Shown here one piece after another: positions 8,803 to 18,546 of a stretch of 64,000 nucleotides of DNA. The notes beneath the pieces are model-generated. The model had not been told where the DNA came from. It did no database searches and saw only the letters and a list, made by a program, of their open reading frames with translations. Location: positions 50,466 through 114,465 of the forward strand of contig JAQGMF010000053.1 in the NCBI GenBank assembly GCA_028292505.1, written 5' to 3'. Origin of the DNA: Rhodocyclales bacterium. GTDB taxonomy: Bacteria > Pseudomonadota > Gammaproteobacteria > Burkholderiales > Rhodocyclaceae. How positions within the stretch are numbered: position 1 is the first letter of the stretch; each line of letters opens with the position of its first letter. The position numbers were made by a program, and so were the translations under genes.

Positions 8803-8904
8803 GGGAAAATAGGCCCGGAGTGGTACGCCGAGGACACGGCCATCGCTCAGTTCGAGCCACATGCTGTCGTCATCGAAGCGGACGGTGGAGACTGTGCAGG
8901 TCAT
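8743..8904 (-). pseudogene. DUF2442 protein, 3'-truncated remnant
   Basis: The frame starting at ATG 8904 opens like DUF2442 (MTCTVSTVRFDDDSMWLELSDGR, then VLGVPLRAYFP). It loses the family pattern after about 35 residues, where the opposing NTPase gene ends (8802). Normal DUF2442 proteins continue for another 30-40 residues. The ATG overlaps the stop of the upstream small gene as ATGA, so it was the third gene of a coupled operon. I infer that arrival of the 6.0-8.8 kb segment removed its 3' end; the exact junction lies near 8790-8815. Confidence 0.6.
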
Positions 8905-9083
8905 TTTTTTGCCGGACTCACTGGCTTGCGTGCAATGTCGATGATCTTTCCATCTTGCATCACATAGCAAGGCGTGTTGGTCGCTTCCGCTACTTCGCGG
9001 GCTCGCTGAGCAGCACGTTTGATGGCTTGCTGTGCACCGACAAAATCTGGATCAGTGGGCATCTGACGTTTGTTGGCAGTCAT
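8901..9083 (-). CDS. Small protein coupled to zeta-like toxin gene
   Basis: 60-residue, Lys/Arg-rich protein (MTANKRQMPTDPDFVGAQQA, then helices and a short C-terminal strand pair CYVMQDGKIIDIARK). Its ATG overlaps the TGA that would end the repaired zeta-like gene, and its own TGA overlaps the ATG of the DUF2442 remnant (ATGA at both junctions). Small proteins in this position next to zeta-type kinases are often antitoxin candidates, but no family is recognised here; the role is inference from context. Confidence 0.65.
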   Translation of the reverse strand: MTANKRQMPTDPDFVGAQQAIKRAAQRAREVAEATNTPCYVMQDGKIIDIARKPVSPAKK

Positions 9084-9600
9084 CGTGTTCCCCAGTCGAT
9101 AAGGCGTGGTTCGTTGCCTGCATTGTCGTAAAGAGACCACTGATCGACAAGCTGTTTGTACATCCCGTGCAGGTTCTTCAGGCCGGCGTCGAAGCGGCGG
9201 CGGATGGTCACTTCGGGAATATTGTGCCGCCCTGTGCTACACGAATTGCGACGCGCGAAATGGCCATTTCCGCGTTCGGCAGGCTCAAGAAAAACAATTT
9301 GACTTGATATCCGTCTGCTTGCCAGCGCGGAATCTGACGAGAGTAGCTCAGGCCGGAGAGTGTGGTTTCGAATGCGAAGCTTTGTCCCGTTTTCAGTTTG
9401 TCTGCGATCTCGGCCAGCATGATGCGACCAGCTTTGACCGCGACTGCTTCAGGCGAAAAAGGCGATAGCCCGGCGGCTATCAAGTCTGCATTGATGAAGA
9501 CCGGGCAATGCGCTTCTTGCGGCAGGAACTCGCGCGCAAAGGTGGTTTTGCCAGCTCCGTTGGGGCCGGCAATGATCACGATTTTGCGCTCGTCGCTCAC
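9080..9600 (-). pseudogene. Zeta-toxin-like P-loop kinase, frameshifted
   Basis: Starts at GTG 9600 with MSDERKIVIIAGPNGAGKTT, a Walker A typical of zeta-type toxin and related AAA kinases, followed by FINADLIAAGLSPF and SFAFETTLSGLSY. The reading frame hits TGA at 9208 after GGTIFPK. One base inserted near 9225 would restore GGHNIPEVTIRRRFDAGLKN and carry the frame to a TGA at 9080-9082, which overlaps the next gene's ATG. Thus a single-base loss has broken a roughly 173-residue protein. Zeta toxins phosphorylate UDP-sugars; this family also includes non-toxic kinases. It lies 8 bases downstream of ettA on the same strand, so it may be cotranscribed with it. Confidence 0.7.
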
Positions 9601-9608
9601 GTCGATTA

Positions 9609-11273
<1,665 letters not shown>

Positions 11274-11435
11274 ATTTCTTCGTGCGGAAGTCCCGGAATC
11301 GCTTGGTGTTGTTTCAGCGCCTTGCCGAAAGCGGTTCTGGAACTTCCTTGTCCGTGGATGATTGGAAAGGCGTAAGGATACTCGGGTGATGCCGCGTGCG
11401 GGGAGATGTAGATTCAGTCCCGTTGTTGCGCAGGC

Positions 11436-13517
11436 TCAGGCCGCGAGCATGCATTGATCGCGGCCCTTGGTCTTGGCTTCGTAGAGCGCTGCGTCTGCGC
11501 GCTGCACCAGTGCGCTGGCGCTTTCGCCATGGGCCGGATAGTTCGCCAGTCCGACGGAGATCGTCACCCTGCCGAGCAGCTTGCTGGCGTGAGTGACTTC
11601 CATGTTGCGCACCGCCTCGAGCAAGCGTTCAATGCATCCTTGTGCGGATTCGATGCTGGTGTTTGGCAGGATCAGCAGGAATTCTTCGCCGCCGTAGCGG
11701 CAGGCGATGTCGCTGTCTCTCGACGCGGTCTTGAGTACGCCACCGAAGGCTCGCAACAACACGTCACCGGCCTCGTGGCCGAAAGTGTCGTTGAAGCGCT
11801 TGAAGTGGTCCAGGTCCATCATCGCGACGCACATCGGTGTTTGCATCCGGCGCGCCTGACGCAGTTCAATATCCAGCGAGGCTTCGAGGAAGCGCCGGTT
11901 GAAGAGCCCGGTCAGCGGATCATGCATCGACTGGTAACGCAGTTGATCGCGCAGGCGCAGATTCGATACGGCCAGCCCGCATTGCTCGGCGACCATGACC
12001 GTGAAGTTTTCCAGGCCGTCATATTTTGGTTTGGTGACTGGAGGCAAGAGAAAGAGTACGCCGATCGTTTCGCCCTGGGCCGCTATCGGCACACACAGGC
12101 TGGTCTGCGGTTTCTGCGAATGCTTCAGTATATGCGAACAGCATAGATCGGAATCGATGTTGTCGGTTCGACGAGTCTTGCCGAGGCGCAGCGCCCAGCA
12201 GTCGTCGGGCGCGATGATAGCTGGCAGTGTGCCGACGTCGCCCCAGTGGGTGCTTAAATCCAGGTAGTTCTTGGAGGGCGCCGCGAGATAGAGGCCGCCT
12301 GCAATGTTGTCGAACAATTTCGGGGCGTAGCTCTTCAGGACGTCGCACGCTTCCTTTTCAGACACGCATGACTGCATGATGTTGGTGAGTTCGCCGAGCA
12401 ACGAAATCTCGACGTTGCGTATCGACAACTCGGTCAGCCCATTGCTGAGTTGCTCGTTCATTTCGAGCAGACTGGCCTCCGCTTTCTTGCGGTCGGTGAT
12501 ATTGCTGAGGACGGCCACCGCGCCAAGCTTTGAATCATTGTCCTGCTCAAGAATCGGAGTGCTGTTGACCGACAGCCAGATGGATTCGCCTGTTGGCCGG
12601 ACGAGTTCCATTTGTTCGGCAACAATGATTTCGCCACGAAGCGATCGAGCCAACGGTAAGTCCTCGTTCGGTATCGTCGATCCGTCAATGTGTTTGACCA
12701 CATAGGGACGAGCTTGCCGCGCGTGTGCCAAAGAAGGGATTCGCCATTCCAGCAGGCGTTCGGCGGCCGGATTGCATATCGTTACGTCGCCATGCGGGTC
12801 GACGACCATGACACCGTCATGCATGCTGTTGAGCACGGCGCGCATGATTGAAGATTGCGCGCGGGCGCCGGCTTCGGCTTTCGTCAGGGACTGCAGTAGT
12901 CGCCTGGCATAATAAAAAATTGCCAGGAACAGAGTGGCATCGAGCACCGCCGTGATCGCGAAAGCGAAAAGGGCGGATTGCGCGGTGGCAGTGGTTTTCT
13001 TGACGCCGGAATCATATTGGCTATCGCCAGTCTCATCGATGGCGCCGATTTCCTCACGCAGGGATTGCATCAGCATGTTGCCCTGTCCGCTATTGACGAT
13101 GCGCAGGGCATCGTCGAAACGACCGGCTTGTGTCAGCTCGACCGTCTGCTTGAGTTCTGCCAGCTTTTCGTTCGCCAGTTTTTCGACCCGTTGCATGCGT
13201 TGCAACTGCGCCTCGTCGTCGGCGAGCATTCCGCGGACGCTTTCGATGGCACCGTGCGCGTGGCTGATGGCCTCGGTATAAGGCTCCAGATAGGTCGGAT
13301 TGTGGGTCAGCAGGTAGCCGCGTTGACCGGTCTCGGCATCGGTCAGGTCAATGCGCAGGTTCGACAGGCTGTCCCCTAATGTTCGCGACGCTTGTAAAGC
13401 AATGCCTGACTGAATGAGCTGGTCAACGTAATGCGGCGGGATCAGTGAATTTATGAGCAGCGTCAGAAGGGCGGCAACGAACCCCCCGATCAGGGGTTTG
13501 GGCATGGAGTTCGGCAC
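11436..13517 (-). CDS. Membrane diguanylate cyclase (CHASE3-PAS-GAF-GGDEF)
   Basis: 693-residue inner-membrane signalling protein. Transmembrane helix 1 (about 10-27) and helix 2 (about 181-203) enclose a CHASE3-type periplasmic helical domain (TDAETGQRGYLLT, about 57-69). Cytoplasmic PAS (about 222-345), GAF (about 372-520) and GGDEF (about 525-690) domains follow. The active-site loop is RYGGEEF at 607-613, and an RxxD inhibitory site (RDSD, 600-603) sits five residues before it, so the cyclase should be active and product-inhibited. It makes cyclic di-GMP from GTP. The signal sensed is unknown. It is monocistronic, divergent from the metallopeptidase gene. Confidence 0.93.
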   Translation of the reverse strand: MPNSMPKPLIGGFVAALLTLLINSLIPPHYVDQLIQSGIALQASRTLGDSLSNLRIDLTDAETGQRGYLLTHNPTYLEPYTEAISHAHGAIESVRGMLADDEAQLQRMQRVEKLANEKLAELKQTVELTQAGRFDDALRIVNSGQGNMLMQSLREEIGAIDETGDSQYDSGVKKTTATAQSALFAFAITAVLDATLFLAIFYYARRLLQSLTKAEAGARAQSSIMRAVLNSMHDGVMVVDPHGDVTICNPAAERLLEWRIPSLAHARQARPYVVKHIDGSTIPNEDLPLARSLRGEIIVAEQMELVRPTGESIWLSVNSTPILEQDNDSKLGAVAVLSNITDRKKAEASLLEMNEQLSNGLTELSIRNVEISLLGELTNIMQSCVSEKEACDVLKSYAPKLFDNIAGGLYLAAPSKNYLDLSTHWGDVGTLPAIIAPDDCWALRLGKTRRTDNIDSDLCCSHILKHSQKPQTSLCVPIAAQGETIGVLFLLPPVTKPKYDGLENFTVMVAEQCGLAVSNLRLRDQLRYQSMHDPLTGLFNRRFLEASLDIELRQARRMQTPMCVAMMDLDHFKRFNDTFGHEAGDVLLRAFGGVLKTASRDSDIACRYGGEEFLLILPNTSIESAQGCIERLLEAVRNMEVTHASKLLGRVTISVGLANYPAHGESASALVQRADAALYEAKTKGRDQCMLAA

Positions 13518-13786
13518 GATAGGCTCCTCTGAGTTTTGTTGACATGTTTGTCAGCTTATCGGTGGGATTGATCTTGCCATACTCCCTACCTCCCGGTACA
13601 AATCCTTTTCGGCCCATTGGGGTTAATACGGGGCTGTGCAACGCGAGGTATGGTTCGCAAGCGAGTATGCGGATGGAATGTTTGGCGTGCATGGAAGTGA
13701 CAAAGCGCGTTTTTGAAATAAGTTTTGAAATGAAATTTTTCGGATCGAACAGGATGGGTGAAACAACTCGTAAAGGATATGCACGG

Positions 13787-14833
13787 ATGAAGGCGGCGAT
13801 AGTTTGCCCGTTGTGGATTTTGCTGAGCGGCTGTGCCGGTCTCGGGCCGGGGTATTACTGGCAAGCCATGAGCGGGCAGCTGGAGGTGTCGCGCAAGACG
13901 CAACGCATTGAGCAGGTCGTGGCATCGCCGGAGACGACGCCGGCGATGCGCGAGCGCCTCAAGCTGATCGTTGAGATTCGCGCATTCGCCAGTCGTGAGC
14001 TGGGCTTGCCGGACAACGATAGCTATCGCCGCTATGCTGATCTGGGGCGCGCGTCGGTGGTGTGGAATGTGTTCGCCAATCCGCCTTTGTCGATGCAGCC
14101 GAAAACATGGTGTCTGCCGGTTGCGGGTTGCGTCGGCTATCTCGGTTTCTTTTCCGAGGCTGCAGCGCAGGCGCGTGCGGCGGAGCTGAAGGCCGAGGGC
14201 ATGGACGTGCTGGTCGGCGGCGTGCCGGCGTATTCGACGCTGGGCTGGTTCGCCGATCCGGTGCTCAACACTTTCGTCAATTGGCCGGAACCGGATCTGG
14301 CGCGCCTGATCTTTCATGAGCTGGCGCACCAGCTGATTTATGCCAAAGGCGATACGGAATTCAACGAGTCTTTTGCGGTGACGGTCGAGCAGGCGGGTGT
14401 GCGTCGCTGGTTCGCGCAGCATGGCAAGCAAGATGCGATTGCGCGGCTGGAGCGCTCCGAGCGCATCAGCGCGGATTTCGCGACACTGGTATTGACGCAT
14501 CGCGATGCGCTGATTGCGATTTACCAGGGCACGGGCAGCGATGCCGAGAAGCTGGTGCGCAAGCAGGCGCAGATTGCCGCGATGCGTGCCGAATACGAAA
14601 GCATCAAGCGCGAGCGTTGGGGCGGCGTATCTGCCTATGACAAATGGTTTTCGCAGGACATCAACAATGCGGTCTTCGCCTCGGTTGGTTTCTACCTCGG
14701 ACGGGTGCCGGATTTTACGGCACTGCTGAAGGCGCAGGATGGCGATTTGCCGCGCTTCTACGCGCAGGTGCGGCACCTTGCCGAGTTGTCGCCGGCTGAG
14801 CGGCGTGCCGTGTTGAAGGCGATACCGCGTTGA
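13787..14833 (+). CDS. Putative aminopeptidase lipoprotein (HExxH)
   Basis: 348-residue protein with a short lipoprotein signal peptide ending LLSG-C (Cys16), so it is probably anchored in the outer or inner membrane facing the periplasm. The zinc-peptidase motif FHELAHQLIY is at about 176-185, with a downstream glutamate in EFNESFAV likely to be the third ligand. The sequence fits the family of predicted aminopeptidases of the COG4324 type; the substrate is unknown. The start at 13787 is preferred because it gives the lipobox at the right distance and has AAAGGATA upstream; the frame is open back to 13544 without coding character. Confidence 0.83.
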   Translation: MKAAIVCPLWILLSGCAGLGPGYYWQAMSGQLEVSRKTQRIEQVVASPETTPAMRERLKLIVEIRAFASRELGLPDNDSYRRYADLGRASVVWNVFANPPLSMQPKTWCLPVAGCVGYLGFFSEAAAQARAAELKAEGMDVLVGGVPAYSTLGWFADPVLNTFVNWPEPDLARLIFHELAHQLIYAKGDTEFNESFAVTVEQAGVRRWFAQHGKQDAIARLERSERISADFATLVLTHRDALIAIYQGTGSDAEKLVRKQAQIAAMRAEYESIKRERWGGVSAYDKWFSQDINNAVFASVGFYLGRVPDFTALLKAQDGDLPRFYAQVRHLAELSPAERRAVLKAIPR

Positions 14834-14912
14834 GATGATGCATATTTTCAGAAGCGTCTGACCGCGCCATAAAATACCGATTGCATATTGTTCTGCCCGA
14901 GTCCTCCAAATT

Positions 14913-14940
14913 CGTCATTCCCGCCTTTGCGGGAATGACG
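14913..14940. repeat. REP-like palindrome, GTCATTCCCGC family
   Basis: CGTCATTCCCGCC...GCGGGAATGACG, a perfect 28-base palindrome apart from its 4-base centre (CTTT), downstream of the metallopeptidase gene. Confidence 0.8.
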
Positions 14941-14951
14941 GGTGAAAGCGG

Positions 14952-15021
14952 CGTAGGGCGCAGTGACAACTGCGCCGCATGTTCAAGTCACCATTCGGCG
15001 CAGTTGTCACTGCGCCCTACG
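14952..15021. repeat. REP pair, GTAGGG family
   Basis: CGTAGGGCGCAGTGACAAC and its reverse complement face each other across a short spacer, giving a 70-base long hairpin. Same terminal GTAGGG / CCCTAC as the pairs around the RAYT gene at 27319. Confidence 0.8.
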
Positions 15022-15032
15022 TTCAGCCCAGG

Positions 15033-15064
15033 CAAAAAAATCGGCACGCGGGGGACGCGTGCCG
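15033..15064 (-). terminator. Rho-independent terminator of the bactofilin gene
   Basis: Stem CGGCACGCG / CGCGTGCCG (15042-15050 with 15056-15064), loop GGGGA. On the minus strand it is followed by a run of seven T (A run at 15034-15040 on plus). It lies about 100 bases past the bactofilin stop. A further hairpin, CCGGGAGGTG/CACCTCCCGG, lies at about 15072-15096. Confidence 0.75.
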
Positions 15065-15161
15065 GTAATGCCGGGAGGTGTGTGGGCACCTCCCGGATAA
15101 TAGGTGAGGCAGAGAAGTCGCAGCGCGGGGGGTCGTTGCGACTTCGAGCACTGAGGCTGGA

Positions 15162-15821
15162 TCAACTAGCGACAGTGCTGAGATAGGATTTCATTTGGGT
15201 GTTTACCTCCTTTTCAGAAAGAGCCGACGCTGTGGAGCGTGGCGGGTTGTCGTTGAGAGATGAGTTGCGTGAGGCGTCAAGCGACTGGATGTCGCCGGAG
15301 AGCGTGCCGCCTTCTTCGACGAGAAGTTTGCCGTAGCGGATCTTGCCACTCACGCGTCCGCTGGCATGCACGATGAGTTGCTGGCGTGCGGTCAGCTCGC
15401 CATCGAATTCGCCGAAGATTTCCGCGATGTCGATGCCGACCTTGCCCGAGAAGGCACCTTGTTCGGCGATGCGAATGACTCGGCTATCCATCACTGCTTC
15501 GACCCGGCCTTCGACCACGAGGGTGTCGCAGTCGAGGATTTCCGCGCCCTTGAGTTTCACATCGGGGCCGACAATGAGGCGGCTGCCGGTTTGCGCTTCG
15601 GGCTCGACCTGGGGCGGGGGTGCAACAAGCTTGCTTTGCGCTGCGGCGGTGTTCTGGGCGGTGGGGTGAATGGGCAGCGGCGTGTTCGCAAGCGATGGTT
15701 GCGGCGCATGGCCTCCGGAGCCGGACGCGGCGGTATTGGCAGGGCCTGGCGAACCGGGGCGACGGTCAGGAGAGAGTTCGTTCTGATGCTTGCTGAGTAC
15801 GGATGGCTGCTTGGCGAACAT
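15162..15821 (-). CDS. Bactofilin family cytoskeletal protein
   Basis: 219-residue protein. The N-terminal 80 or so residues are disordered (Pro, Ala, Ser, Gln rich). The bactofilin beta-helix core then runs from about residue 80 to 180 (SRLIVGPDVKLKGAEILDCD, then VVEGRVEA, GAFSGKVGIDIAEIFGEFDG, GRVSGKIRYGKLLVEEGGTL), with a short disordered C-terminus. Bactofilins polymerise without nucleotide and organise cell-shape or envelope proteins at the membrane. The start at 15821 has AAAGGAAACGC directly upstream; a longer in-frame reading to 15947 lacks support. It is monocistronic with its own terminator. Two palindromes lie 140-175 bases upstream. Confidence 0.9.
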   Translation of the reverse strand: MFAKQPSVLSKHQNELSPDRRPGSPGPANTAASGSGGHAPQPSLANTPLPIHPTAQNTAAAQSKLVAPPPQVEPEAQTGSRLIVGPDVKLKGAEILDCDTLVVEGRVEAVMDSRVIRIAEQGAFSGKVGIDIAEIFGEFDGELTARQQLIVHASGRVSGKIRYGKLLVEEGGTLSGDIQSLDASRNSSLNDNPPRSTASALSEKEVNTQMKSYLSTVAS

Positions 15822-15958
15822 GCGTTTCCTTTCGAGCGGATTGCGATGGCGGCTTGCGATAGCACGAGGGAGAGTGAATAGCGATCGGGCGACCGCTTGG
15901 CGTACCTGTTCGCAATTGATGTGCCAGTCTGGAAAATATATGTGCAAACAATGCCTTG

Positions 15959-15994
15959 CAGGGCAATGTTGCCCTGAAGTGTTCGCATGCGAAC
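15959..15994. promoter_or_regulatory. Two adjacent palindromes upstream of bactofilin
   Basis: CAGGGCAA-TG-TTGCCCTG at 15959-15976 and the perfect 14-mer GTTCGCATGCGAAC at 15981-15994 lie next to each other in the spacer between the bactofilin start and the end of the REC-PAS-GGDEF-EAL gene. They look like operator sites or a small hairpin pair; the binding factor is unknown. Confidence 0.4.
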
Positions 15995-16110
15995 GCTCGG
16001 TGAGCTATTGGTGGCCAGATCTGTCGTGCGCTGGCGTCATGTCTTGACGTTGTGCACGGCAGCAACTTGATGATTAAGGGTTTTCTATTGTCGCCGGGTG
16101 ACGACAGCCT

Positions 16111-18546
16111 CTAACGCAGCAGATTCAGCGACGCGCCGCTGGCAAGAAGTTTTTCGAATTCTTCCTGCGGCAGCGGGTGACTGAAGAGATAGCCCTGGCC
16201 GCTCTGGCAACCGAGCTCGCGCAGAAACGCGTGCTGGGCCGCTATTTCGATGCCTTCTGCGGTGACCTGCAGTTCGAGGCTTGTGGCCATGGCCGAGATG
16301 GCCCGCGTAATGGCAACGTCATTTCTGTCTTCGGGCAGGTCGCGCACGAAGGAGCGGTCGATCTTGATGCGATCGATCGGCAGGTGTTTGAGCAAACCCA
16401 GCGAAGAGAAGCCGGTGCCAAAATCGTCGATGGCAATGTGTACGCCCAGCGACTTGAGCTGATAGAGCAAGCCCTGGCTGTGTTCGATACTTTGCAGCGT
16501 GCTTTCGGTGATCTCGATCTCCAGGTTGGTGGGCGGGAAACCGGTTTCCTGCAGGATGCTGGCGATGCGGTCGACGAAGTTTTCGGCAGCCATTTCGCGC
16601 ACAGACACGTTGACGGCGAGGAGCAGATCGATCGGATATTTTGCGAGCCAAACGGTAGCTTGCTCGCAAGCGGTGCGCATGACCCAGGAACCGATACCAT
16701 CGATCAGGCCGCTTTCTTCTGCAACGGAAATGAAGCGATCCGGTGCTACCAGACCCAGCTCCGGGTGCTGCCAGCGCACGAGCGCCTCCATACCTACCAT
16801 GGCGCCGCTCGCCAGGTCGACGATGGGCTGGTAGTTCAGCAAGAGCGCGTTGTCTTCGAGGGCGCGCACCAGACCTTGCTCGATGAGCATGCGCTCACGC
16901 GTGCGCGCGGCCATGTCAGGCGAATAAAATGCGTAGCGGTTACGGCCACGCGATTTGGCTTCGTACATCGCGCTGTCGGCCGACTTGATGAGCTCCTGCC
17001 GGCTATTGGCGTCGTCTGGGAAAATAGCGATGCCCATGCTCGCCGACACGCTGACACGGTCGTGTGGTAGTTCGACCGGGACGCGGATCTGCTTGAGGAG
17101 CTTCTCGGTCAGCAGGGCACAGTCTTCCAGGCGTTTCACCTCGGGCACGACGACCACGAATTCGTCGCCGCCAATGCGGATGGCAAAATCGCTGCGCCGC
17201 AGACTGTCGTGAATGCGGCCGGCGACGACTTGCAGAAGCTGGTCGCCGGAAGTGTGGCCCAGCGTGTCGTTGATGGTCTTGAAGCCATCGAGGTCCATGA
17301 AAATGAGCGCCAGCCGCAAGCCTTCCGTGCGATGGCGTGGCAATTCCTGATCGAGGATTTCGTCGAGCCGATGACGATTGCCCAGACCTGTCAGGGAATC
17401 GTGATATGCCATGTGGTTTATCTGCGCTTCGGCCTTGCGGATGCTGCTGATATCCGAAAAGGTGATGACGAAGTGTGTTACCTCGGCCTCTTCGTTGCGC
17501 ACCACGCAGACATGCTGCCAGGAAGGAAAGACGTCGCCATTGGCGCGCCGGCAGGCCAGTTCGCCCTGCCAGTGGGCGTTGCCGGGCTTGTCGGGCTCTG
17601 GATCGAAATAGTCGCTCTCGCGGCGCGTGTGCAGGAAGCTGTCCGGGTCGCGTCCGAGCACTTCTTCCGGACTGTAGCCCGTGAGCGTCGAGAATGCGGG
17701 ATTGACGGCAATGATGCGCCGGTAGGCGTCGGTGATGAGAATGCCTTCGGCGGTGGACTCGAATACGACGCTGGCCTGTCGTAGCTGGTCTTCGAAAATT
17801 CGGCGCTCGGTGATATCGCGAATGACGCCGACGACGCGCTTGCCATTGTCATTTTTTTTTGCCTCGTCGGGGTAGACGCGAATGTGCAGCTCGACGCAGC
17901 CCTCGCGCTGATCTGCAAAGCGCATGCGTGCCGTCGTCGTAATAGCCGCTTGCTCTTGCAGCGCGGCGGCGATGGCGGGTTGGTCGCCGGTATGAATGCG
18001 CTGCATGAAACTCTCGCGACCTTGTTCCGTGACTTGCGCGGAAGAGCCCAGCAGACCTTCCATGTACGGGCTCAACTGGTAGGCGTCGCTTTTGTCGGAC
18101 CATTCCCACACGCCGAGCGAGGCGGCGTTCACCGCCAGGCGCAGACGCTCCTCGGAGCGCTCCACCTTGATTTCGATCTTATGGCGGGCCAGTGCCATGC
18201 GCACTGTCGCTTCCAGCTCGCGCAGTTCGAAGGGCTTCAATAAATATCCATAGGGAATACTTACTTCGGCGCGTTCGAGGGTTTCCTGGGTGGCGTAGGC
18301 GGTAAGAAAGACAATGGGCAGGTGGCAGTCCTGGCGAATCAGGCGGGCAGCCTCGGTGCCGTCCATCGGGCCTTCGAGGTTGATATCCATGAGGATGAGG
18401 TCGGGGCGCAGGCGGCAAGCGTGCTCGACCGCTTCGGCGCCACGCGCGGATATGCCAACCACATCGTAGCCCAGGCTTTCAAGTCCGCCTTTGAGGTCGA
18501 GTGCGACGACGCGTTCGTCTTCGACCACCATGATGCGTGCGCCCAT
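16111..18546 (-). CDS. REC-PAS-PAS-GGDEF-EAL response regulator
   Basis: 811-residue cytoplasmic protein. The receiver domain (1-120) has phospho-acceptor Asp54 in LILMDINLEG and conserved Lys in YLLKPF. Two PAS domains lie at about 135-255 and 265-385. The GGDEF domain at about 398-550 has intact IGGDEF and an upstream RRSD inhibitory site. The EAL domain at about 563-805 has MEALVRW, the ITES and DDFGTGFSS metal and loop-6 motifs, and the KIDRSF lysine, so both catalytic halves appear competent to make and degrade cyclic di-GMP. The ATG overlaps the stop of the upstream histidine kinase by one base (TAATG), so they are translationally coupled and very likely form a two-component pair. Confidence 0.95.
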   Translation of the reverse strand: MGARIMVVEDERVVALDLKGGLESLGYDVVGISARGAEAVEHACRLRPDLILMDINLEGPMDGTEAARLIRQDCHLPIVFLTAYATQETLERAEVSIPYGYLLKPFELRELEATVRMALARHKIEIKVERSEERLRLAVNAASLGVWEWSDKSDAYQLSPYMEGLLGSSAQVTEQGRESFMQRIHTGDQPAIAAALQEQAAITTTARMRFADQREGCVELHIRVYPDEAKKNDNGKRVVGVIRDITERRIFEDQLRQASVVFESTAEGILITDAYRRIIAVNPAFSTLTGYSPEEVLGRDPDSFLHTRRESDYFDPEPDKPGNAHWQGELACRRANGDVFPSWQHVCVVRNEEAEVTHFVITFSDISSIRKAEAQINHMAYHDSLTGLGNRHRLDEILDQELPRHRTEGLRLALIFMDLDGFKTINDTLGHTSGDQLLQVVAGRIHDSLRRSDFAIRIGGDEFVVVVPEVKRLEDCALLTEKLLKQIRVPVELPHDRVSVSASMGIAIFPDDANSRQELIKSADSAMYEAKSRGRNRYAFYSPDMAARTRERMLIEQGLVRALEDNALLLNYQPIVDLASGAMVGMEALVRWQHPELGLVAPDRFISVAEESGLIDGIGSWVMRTACEQATVWLAKYPIDLLLAVNVSVREMAAENFVDRIASILQETGFPPTNLEIEITESTLQSIEHSQGLLYQLKSLGVHIAIDDFGTGFSSLGLLKHLPIDRIKIDRSFVRDLPEDRNDVAITRAISAMATSLELQVTAEGIEIAAQHAFLRELGCQSGQGYLFSHPLPQEEFEKLLASGASLNLLR

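Noticed and set aside
8694..9131. Plus-strand frame crossing the NTPase end and the toxin module
   Set aside because: Spans the junction, shows no family pattern and conflicts with three better-supported genes.
13586..14776. Long minus-strand open frame opposite the metallopeptidase gene
   Set aside because: Antisense shadow of a gene with HELAH motif and lipobox; no own start signal or domain.
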